A stretch of DNA of 64,000 nucleotides, taken from assembly GCF_000025965.1 (NCBI RefSeq), contig NC_006513.1:1674001-1738000 (forward strand), read 5' to 3'. The translations under genes and the position numbers were made by a program. The notes below the pieces were generated by a model. That model saw only the letters and a list, made by a program, of their open reading frames with translations. It searched no databases and was not told the DNA's origin. Position 1 is the stretch's first letter. Each line of letters begins with the position of its first letter. Below are positions 58,226 through 64,000 of this stretch, in pieces. Source of the stretch: Aromatoleum aromaticum EbN1. GTDB lineage: Bacteria; Pseudomonadota; Gammaproteobacteria; Burkholderiales; Rhodocyclaceae.

Positions 58226-58410
58226 TTCGCATCTCCTTGGTTGATCATGAAATTGACAAGGCAATCGCGGTAAAGCTGCACCACTTGCAGACCGGGATTG
58301 GCTCCACCCATCTCTTCCCGCACTTCGGCGGCCATCGCCTTGAACGACTCGTCGGAATCGGTGACGATGAAGGCGTGCGACGAACCGGAGCGGCTTTGGA
58401 TGGCCTTCAT
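58222..58410 (-). CDS. 62-residue hypothetical protein upstream of the antitoxin
   Basis: From the ATG at 58410: MKAIQSRSGSSHAFIVTDSD then ESFKAMAAEVREEMGG. Soluble, mixed alpha/beta, ending FMINQGDAK. Its start shares one base with the stop of the ORF at 58410-58508 (TGATG). In a single shifted frame the two would form one protein joined at EPIFPVAGLMKAIQ, so this may be the second half of a frameshifted gene. Confidence 0.5.
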   Translation of the reverse strand: MKAIQSRSGSSHAFIVTDSDESFKAMAAEVREEMGGANPGLQVVQLYRDCLVNFMINQGDAK

Positions 58411-58508
58411 CAGCCCCGCGACGGGAAGATCGGCTCGCCGAATTCCCGCACCACCAGCACCTCGTCCACCGCGAAGATCACGGTTTCGGCCGTGGCGCGA
58501 AGGGTCAT
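58410..58508 (-). CDS. 32-residue ORF, possible first half of a split gene
   Basis: From the ATG at 58508: MTLRATAETVIFAVDEVLVV then REFGEPIFPSRG and a TGA. The sequence looks like the beginning of a beta-rich protein. It overlaps the next ORF by one base, forming a four-ORF chain into the toxin-antitoxin pair. Either real coupled genes or one frameshifted gene. Confidence 0.35.
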   Translation of the reverse strand: MTLRATAETVIFAVDEVLVVREFGEPIFPSRG

Positions 58509-58577
58509 CACAGGGCTTCGACAGGCTCAACCTGAACGGTATTTCGTTGCCGGGTTAATAGTTCGGTTTCATCGTCC

Positions 58578-59348
58578 TCACAACGCCTTGACACGTTCGA
58601 TCATTTCCTGGGCGAAGGCCATGTAGGCCTGCGTCCCTTTGGCTGCCTTGTCGAACACGATGCCCGGCATGCCGTGGCTGGGCGCTTCGGCCAGGCGCAC
58701 GTTGCGCGGCACGATCGCGCGGAACACCTTGTCGCCGAAATGGCTTTCGAGTTGCGCGGAGACCTGCTGCTGCAGCGTCATGCGCGCGTCGAACATGACG
58801 CGCAGCAGGCCGGTGATGCCCAGCTCGCGATTCAGGTTCGAATGCACTTTCTTGATCGTGTTGACGAGGTCGGACAGGCCTTCGAGCGCGAAATACTCGC
58901 ACTGCATCGGGATGATGACGCCGTGGGCCGCGCACAGCCCGTTCAACGTCAGCATCGACAGCGACGGCGGGCAGTCGATCAGGACGAGGTCGTAGTCGGC
59001 GCCGAAGTTTTTGAGCGCGTCGCGCAGGCGGTTCTCGCGCCGTTCGAGGCCGACGAGTTCGACTTCGGCGCCGGCGAGGTCGCGGTTCGCCGGCAGCACG
59101 TCGTAGCCGCCCGACGGCGACGCGACGCGCGCTTCGCCGAGCGTCGCGAGGCCGACGAGCACGTGGTACACCGACTTCGTCACCGCCCGCTTGTCGACGC
59201 CGCTGCCCATCGTCGCGTTGCCCTGCGGATCAAGATCGATGAGCAGCGTGCGCTGGCCGGCCTGGGCGAGCGCGGCGGCGAGGTTGACGCAGGTCGTCGT
59301 CTTGCCGACGCCGCCTTTCTGGTTTGCAACGCAGAAGATTCGGGCCAT
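58578..59348 (-). CDS. parA: chromosome partitioning ATPase ParA
   Basis: A 256-residue Walker-type ATPase that moves ParB-parS complexes. The deviant Walker A KGGVGKTTTCVNLAAAL is at residues 11-20 onward, with LIDCPPSLSMLTLN and QCEYFALEGLSDL. It starts directly after rsmG. Usually parB follows within a few bases; here 1.3 kb of toxin-antitoxin and fragment DNA separates them. Confidence 0.95.
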   Translation of the reverse strand: MARIFCVANQKGGVGKTTTCVNLAAALAQAGQRTLLIDLDPQGNATMGSGVDKRAVTKSVYHVLVGLATLGEARVASPSGGYDVLPANRDLAGAEVELVGLERRENRLRDALKNFGADYDLVLIDCPPSLSMLTLNGLCAAHGVIIPMQCEYFALEGLSDLVNTIKKVHSNLNRELGITGLLRVMFDARMTLQQQVSAQLESHFGDKVFRAIVPRNVRLAEAPSHGMPGIVFDKAAKGTQAYMAFAQEMIERVKAL

Positions 59349-59984
59349 TCAGTTCCTTTCGAGGATGATCAGGTGTCGTTCGGCGCCGAGCCCCGGCACC
59401 GTCAGCGGGTGCACCTCGACGACGCGGAAACCCGCCGGCAGGCGCGCGATTTCATCGCGAGGATACACGCCCTTCATCGCGAGGAAACGTCCGCCGGGCC
59501 GCAGGAGATGCGCGGTCAGGCCGACGAAATCCAACAGCTCGGAAAAAGCACGCGAGATCACCGCGTCGAACTTTGCCTCCGGCCGGACGTTTTCGACGCG
59601 TTCGTTCACGACCGTGAAGTTCGCGAGCCCGAGTTCGATCTTCGCCTGCTGCTGGAAGCTCGCCTTCTTGTTGACGGTCTCGATCGACGTCACGGCGAGG
59701 GCGGGATGGCAATCCGGCGCGGCGAGCGCGAGCGGAATTCCTGGCAGGCCGCCGCCCGAGCCGACGTCGGCGAGCGTCGTGATGCCCTCCAGATGCGGCA
59801 GCACCGCGAGCGAATCGAGCAGGTGGTGCGTGACGACCTGGCCAGCGTCGCGGATCGACGTGAGGTTGTACACCCGGTTCCATTTCTGCAGCAGCGTGGC
59901 GAACGCGGCGAGCCGGGCCTGCGTCGCCGGCGAAAGATGCAGGCCCAGCTCCGCGAGGCCCTGCTCAAGGGTTGCAGCGCTCAT
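59349..59984 (-). CDS. rsmG: 16S rRNA m7G527 methyltransferase
   Basis: Methylates G527 of 16S rRNA. The SAM motif [15 protein letters not shown] and the family stretch [14 protein letters not shown] are present; 211 residues from the ATG at 59984, matching E. coli RsmG. The frame opens to 60086, but the chosen ATG overlaps the mnmG stop as ATGA, the usual coupling. Confidence 0.95.
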   Translation of the reverse strand: MSAATLEQGLAELGLHLSPATQARLAAFATLLQKWNRVYNLTSIRDAGQVVTHHLLDSLAVLPHLEGITTLADVGSGGGLPGIPLALAAPDCHPALAVTSIETVNKKASFQQQAKIELGLANFTVVNERVENVRPEAKFDAVISRAFSELLDFVGLTAHLLRPGGRFLAMKGVYPRDEIARLPAGFRVVEVHPLTVPGLGAERHLIILERN

Positions 59985-61939
59985 ACCCCGCGCATCCGTG
60001 TCGCGGCCTCGCCTTCGCCGTCGGTCGCCGGCAGTCCGGTGTCGTCCGCGCCCGCTGCCGCTGCCAGGTCGCGGCGCTTGAGCCACACCATCAGCAGCGA
60101 AATCGCCGCCGGCGTGACGCCCTGGATGCGCCCGGCCTGGCCGAGCGTCCCGGGCTTGTGCAGGTTCAGCTTCTGCTGCACTTCCTTCGACAGACCGCGC
60201 ACCCGGCTGTAGTCGAGATCGGCCGGCAGCAGCGTCGATTCGGCCTGCAGCTGCTTCGCGACTTCGCCCTGCTGGCGGTCGATGTAGCCCTGGTATTTCG
60301 CCGCGATCTCGATCTGCTCGATGACTTGCGGATCGGTCGCGGGGTTTTCCGGCGCGCCGGGAAGGCTCATCAGCTCCGCGTAGCGCGTGTTCGGCCGGCG
60401 CAACAGCTCGAAGAAACGGTATTCGCGCTCGAGCGCCTTGCCGACGACGCGCTCGGCATCCACTGCCGGCACGCGCGCGGGATGCGCCCAGGCCGCTCTC
60501 AACCTGGCGGTCTCGCGCTCGATCGCGTCGCGCTTCTCGCAGAACGCGGCCCAGCGCACGTCGTCGACGAGGCCCAGCTCGCGGCCCTTTTCGGTCAGGC
60601 GCAGGTCGGCGTTGTCCTCGCGCAGCGAGAGGCGATATTCGGCGCGCGACGTGAACATGCGGTACGGCTCCGAGACGCCGCGCGTGATGAGGTCATCGAC
60701 GAGTACGCCCAGATACGCTTCGTCGCGGCGCGGACACCATGCCTCGCGCCCGGCCACCTGCAGCGCGGCGTTCGCGCCGGCCAAAAGGCCCTGCGCGGCC
60801 GCTTCCTCGTAGCCGGTCGTGCCGTTGATCTGGCCGGCGAAGAAGAGGCCGTGGAACGACTTCGTCTCGAGGCTGCTCTTGAGGTTCCTCGGGTCGAAGT
60901 AGTCGTACTCGATCGCGTAGCCCGGGCGCAGGATGAACGCGTTCTCGAGTCCGCGGATCGAGCGCACGACGGCGAGCTGCACGTCGAACGGCAGCGAGGT
61001 CGAAATCCCGTTCGGATAGATCTCGTTGGTCGTCAGCCCTTCGGGCTCGAGGAAGATGTTGTGGCTCGTCTTGTCGGCGAAGCGGTGGATCTTGTCCTCG
61101 ATCGACGGGCAGTAGCGCGGCCCGACCCCTTCGATGACGCCGGAGTACATCGGCGAGCGGTCGAGGTTCGCGCGGATGATGTCGTGCGTGCGCTCGTTGG
61201 TGTGCGTGATCCAGCACGGCAGCTGCTGCGGGTGCTGGGAGGCGCGGCCGAGGAAGCTGAACACCGGCACCGGGTCGTCGCCGGGCTGCTCCTGCATCAC
61301 CGAGAAGTCGATCGTGCGCGCGTCCAGGCGCGGTGGCGTGCCGGTCTTGAGCCGCCCCTGCGGCAGCGCGAGTTCCTTCAGCCTCGCCCCGAGCGAGATC
61401 GCCGGCGGATCGCCGGCACGGCCTGCCGAATAATTGTCGAGGCCGACGTGGATCAGGCCGTTGAGGAAGGTGCCCGCAGTCAGCACGACGGCCGGCGCCT
61501 CGAACGCGAGGCCGATCTGCGTGACGACGCCGGTGACGCGGTCGCCCGACACCGTGAGGTCGTCGACCGCCTGCTGGAACAACCACAGGTTCGGCTGGTT
61601 CTCGAGTCGGTGGCGGATCGCCGCCTTGTACAGCACGCGGTCGGCCTGCGCGCGCGTTGCGCGCACCGCCGGGCCTTTGGACGCGTTGAGGATGCGGAAC
61701 TGGATGCCGCCTTCATCGGTTGCCGCCGCCATCGCGCCGCCGAGCGCATCGACTTCCTTGACGAGGTGGCCTTTGCCGATGCCGCCGATCGACGGATTGC
61801 AGCTCATCTGCCCGAGCGTCTCGATGTTGTGCGTCAGGAGCAGCGTTTTCGCGCCGATGCGCGCCGCGGCGAGCGCAGCTTCGGTGCCGGCATGGCCGCC
61901 GCCAACCACGATGACGTCGAAACGGGAAGGATAGAGCAT
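59981..61939 (-). CDS. mnmG: tRNA uridine-5-carboxymethylaminomethyl modification enzyme MnmG
   Basis: FAD-dependent partner of MnmE in wobble-uridine modification. The 652 residues begin with the dinucleotide-binding motif [38 protein letters not shown] and the second signature [17 protein letters not shown] are intact. I chose the ATG at 61939; the frame runs to 62008. It heads the mnmG-rsmG-parA run. Confidence 0.96.
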   Translation of the reverse strand: MLYPSRFDVIVVGGGHAGTEAALAAARIGAKTLLLTHNIETLGQMSCNPSIGGIGKGHLVKEVDALGGAMAAATDEGGIQFRILNASKGPAVRATRAQADRVLYKAAIRHRLENQPNLWLFQQAVDDLTVSGDRVTGVVTQIGLAFEAPAVVLTAGTFLNGLIHVGLDNYSAGRAGDPPAISLGARLKELALPQGRLKTGTPPRLDARTIDFSVMQEQPGDDPVPVFSFLGRASQHPQQLPCWITHTNERTHDIIRANLDRSPMYSGVIEGVGPRYCPSIEDKIHRFADKTSHNIFLEPEGLTTNEIYPNGISTSLPFDVQLAVVRSIRGLENAFILRPGYAIEYDYFDPRNLKSSLETKSFHGLFFAGQINGTTGYEEAAAQGLLAGANAALQVAGREAWCPRRDEAYLGVLVDDLITRGVSEPYRMFTSRAEYRLSLREDNADLRLTEKGRELGLVDDVRWAAFCEKRDAIERETARLRAAWAHPARVPAVDAERVVGKALEREYRFFELLRRPNTRYAELMSLPGAPENPATDPQVIEQIEIAAKYQGYIDRQQGEVAKQLQAESTLLPADLDYSRVRGLSKEVQQKLNLHKPGTLGQAGRIQGVTPAAISLLMVWLKRRDLAAAAGADDTGLPATDGEGEAATRMRGV

Positions 61940-62173
61940 GGGTGCGCGCCGAAAAGGCCGATCGAGCGGGAAGGGCGAGAATTTTACGCTGTTGCGGCGC
62001 GAAAGCACAGTGTTTCCCGCCGCTGTTCCACGAAAAAACGTCGTTCAAACAGTCTGTTACCGCCTGCGACGAGCGATCATGCGCCTCGCCTGCGCGGCAC
62101 CGGCGCTGCCGTTGCGCTTTGCGCGGCATAATCCGGCCGACGGTTTCATCCACTCGCAACGGAGCCGGACGGC

Positions 62174-63382
62174 ATGGCGACAGGCGACGACAGCAGCACC
62201 AGCGCGGCGCGCCGCATTCCTCCCGGCATCTGGGCGCTGGGCTTCGTGTCGATGCTGATGGACGTGTCGTCGGAGATGATCCACGCGCTGCTGCCGATCT
62301 ACCTCGTCACCACCCTCGGCGCCTCGACGCTCGCGGTCGGCTTCATCGAAGGGATCGCTGAAGCGACCGCGTCGATCACGAAAGTGTTCTCCGGCGCGCT
62401 GTCCGACTGGTTCGGCCGCCGCAAGCTGCTCGCGGCGATCGGCTACGGGCTCGCGGCGTTCACGAAACCGGTGTTCCCGCTCGCCGAAACGCTCGGCTGG
62501 GTCGTCGCCGCACGCTTCGTCGATCGCATCGGCAAAGGCATTCGCGGCGCGCCGCGCGACGCGCTGATCGCCGACCTCGCGCCGCCGCAGCTGCGCGGCG
62601 CCGCGTTCGGGTTGCGGCAGTCGCTCGACACCGTCGGCGCCTTCGTCGGCCCGCTGCTCGCAGTCGGGCTGATGTGGCTGACGTCCGAGAACATCCCGCT
62701 GGTGTTCTGGGCCGCGGTCGTGCCGGCTTTCGGCGCGTTCGCGCTGATCGTGTTCGCGGTGCACGACGCGCCGCGACCCGCCGGAGTCGATATCGTGCGC
62801 AAGCCGCTGTCGGCCGCCGAGCTGCGGCGCCTGCCGGCCGAATACTGGTGGACCGTCGCGCTGTCGGCGGTGTTCACGCTCGCGCGCTTCAGCGAGGCTT
62901 TCCTCGTGCTGCGGGCGCAGGAAATCGGCGTCGCGGCGACTCTCGTGCCGTTCGTGCTCGTGCTGATGAATGTCGTCTACGCGCTGTCGTCGTACCCGGC
63001 CGGCGTGCTCGCCGACCGCTTCGACCGCCCGCGGCTGCTCGCGCTCGGCTTCGCGCTGCTGGTCGCCGCCGACTTCGCGCTCGGCCTCGTCGACGGCCTC
63101 GCCGGGCTCGCGCTCGGGCTCGTGCTGTGGGGACTGCACATGGGGATGACGCAAGGCCTGCTTGCGGCGCTGGTCGCTGACGCAGCCCCGGCTGCGCTGC
63201 GCGGCACCGCATTCGGCCTGTTCAACCTCGTCGGGGGGCTCGCGCTGCTCGCCGCGAGCGTCATCGCCGGCGCATTGTGGGACGCCTATGGTTCCGCCAC
63301 GACTTTTGTCGCCGGCGCTGCGTTCGCGGCAGTCGCGCTCGTCGGCCTGCTGCCGCTGCGCGGCCGCCGGCGAGCGTCCTGA
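62174..63382 (+). CDS. MFS transporter
   Basis: A 402-residue, twelve-helix major facilitator protein. The A-like loop motif GALSDWFGRRKLLAAIGYGL lies between helices 2 and 3, and GKGIRGAPRDALIADL follows helix 4, a combination seen in a subgroup of drug-efflux-type MFS proteins of unknown substrate. It is divergent from mnmG across a 234-bp gap. Confidence 0.82.
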   Translation: MATGDDSSTSAARRIPPGIWALGFVSMLMDVSSEMIHALLPIYLVTTLGASTLAVGFIEGIAEATASITKVFSGALSDWFGRRKLLAAIGYGLAAFTKPVFPLAETLGWVVAARFVDRIGKGIRGAPRDALIADLAPPQLRGAAFGLRQSLDTVGAFVGPLLAVGLMWLTSENIPLVFWAAVVPAFGAFALIVFAVHDAPRPAGVDIVRKPLSAAELRRLPAEYWWTVALSAVFTLARFSEAFLVLRAQEIGVAATLVPFVLVLMNVVYALSSYPAGVLADRFDRPRLLALGFALLVAADFALGLVDGLAGLALGLVLWGLHMGMTQGLLAALVADAAPAALRGTAFGLFNLVGGLALLAASVIAGALWDAYGSATTFVAGAAFAAVALVGLLPLRGRRRAS

Positions 63383-63385
63383 TGT

Positions 63386-63886
63386 TTACTTCAGCGCGGC
63401 GAGCGCCCCGGCGTAGTCGGGCTCGTCCTTGATCTCGCCGACGAGCTGCGAATGCAGCACGCGGTCGTTCTCGTCGAGGACGACGACGGCGCGCGCGGCA
63501 AGCCCTTTCAGCGGTCCCGACGCGATCTCGACTCCGTAATCGTTCAGAAACTCGCGCCCGCGCAGCGTCGACAGCGTGACGACGTTGTCGAGACCTTCAG
63601 CGACGCAAAAGCGCTTCGCGGCAAACGGCAGATCGCCCGAAATCACCAGCACGACGGTGTTGTCGAGCTTGCCCGCTTCAGCGTTGAACTTGCGGGTGGA
63701 CGTCGCGCAAGTCGGCGTGTCGAGGCTCGGTACGATGTTCAGCACCTTGCGCTTGCCGGCGTACTTGGCGAGCGTGACCTCGGCGAGGTCGGCGCCGACC
63801 AGCGACAGCAGCGGCGCGGTGTTGCCCTTCTGCGGGAAATTGCCGGCAACTTCGATCGGATTGCCGCCCAGTGTAACTTTGCTCAT
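63386..63886 (-). CDS. tpx: thiol peroxidase
   Basis: A 166-residue atypical two-cysteine peroxiredoxin that reduces peroxides with thioredoxin. Peroxidatic Cys60 is in [14 protein letters not shown] and resolving Cys94 in KRFCVAEGL, the standard Tpx spacing. AGGAGAC precedes the ATG at 63886. It converges on the MFS gene with only three bases between stops. Confidence 0.95.
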   Translation of the reverse strand: MSKVTLGGNPIEVAGNFPQKGNTAPLLSLVGADLAEVTLAKYAGKRKVLNIVPSLDTPTCATSTRKFNAEAGKLDNTVVLVISGDLPFAAKRFCVAEGLDNVVTLSTLRGREFLNDYGVEIASGPLKGLAARAVVVLDENDRVLHSQLVGEIKDEPDYAGALAALK

Positions 63887-64000
63887 CGTTTGTCTCCTGT
63901 ACCTGGGGTAGTCATGACATGCGGTGACGAAGGCGCGTCGGACCTAGTCTAGCCGCGAAAGCTGCAGAGGGGAAAGGCGCGAAGGCGTCGGCGCATTTCC

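Noticed and set aside
58513-58538. Sequence CTTCGACAGGCTCAACCTGA resembling a widespread intergenic repeat
   Set aside because: Only one copy was noticed in this window, so it cannot be called a repeat from this sequence alone.

Overview
The window looks like chromosomal DNA of a betaproteobacterium of the Azoarcus/Aromatoleum/Thauera type (Rhodocyclaceae sensu lato). The support is a high G+C core, the block rpmH-rnpA-yidD-yidC-mnmE divergent from dnaA-dnaN-gyrB, and mnmG-rsmG-parA-parB about 37 kb away. No species was confirmed by a search. The family names are my own reading of the translations.

Layout. 1-5400: the tail of an AmpG-like permease, a SMUG-type uracil glycosylase, beta carbonic anhydrase, priA, an AT-richer 454-bp gap carrying DnaA boxes (possible oriC), and hemE. 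5500-13700: trkH-trkA, an NtrY/NtrX-like two-component pair, DUF4390 and rsmB. 13900-14760: a TauE-type permease gene with one ParB-site-like parS sequence at each end. 15000-25200: a sirtuin, mnmE-yidC-yidD-rnpA-rpmH, then dnaA-dnaN-gyrB closed by a strong terminator.

Accessory zone, 25200-34900: a double-glycine-leader peptide, an OsmC-YcaO fusion protein, an IS3-type element with perfect 19-bp ends, and a G+C-poor array of small minus-strand genes separated by integron attC-like sites. There is no integrase in the window, so this looks like an orphan cassette array. A cold-shock/excalibur protein follows. 34900-41500: a sugar acetyltransferase, gamma-glutamyltransferase, an alpha/beta hydrolase, a candidate small RNA with CCUCC motifs, a hemerythrin, YbjQ and an ABC-F ATPase.

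41600-46400 is the most interesting functional unit. A NsrR-type regulator is divergent from an unusual cbb3-like oxidase operon: a catalytic subunit with an N-terminal CcoS-like extension, two membrane-anchored cytochromes c, a Sco copper chaperone and a membrane protein. All heme, copper and tyrosine ligands are present, but a conserved glutamate is replaced by glutamine. 46400-56300: an LdtD/MepK-like murein pair, a globin-PAS-GGDEF-EAL protein behind a 40-codon overlapping ORF, a NYN/OST-HTH protein, a PHB-depolymerase-like esterase with a CopG-type regulator, and a persulfide dioxygenase. 56300-64000: parB and parA, split by a 1.3-kb insertion with a ParE-type toxin-antitoxin operon and gene fragments; then rsmG, mnmG, an MFS transporter and tpx.

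I saw no tRNA, rRNA or CRISPR array.
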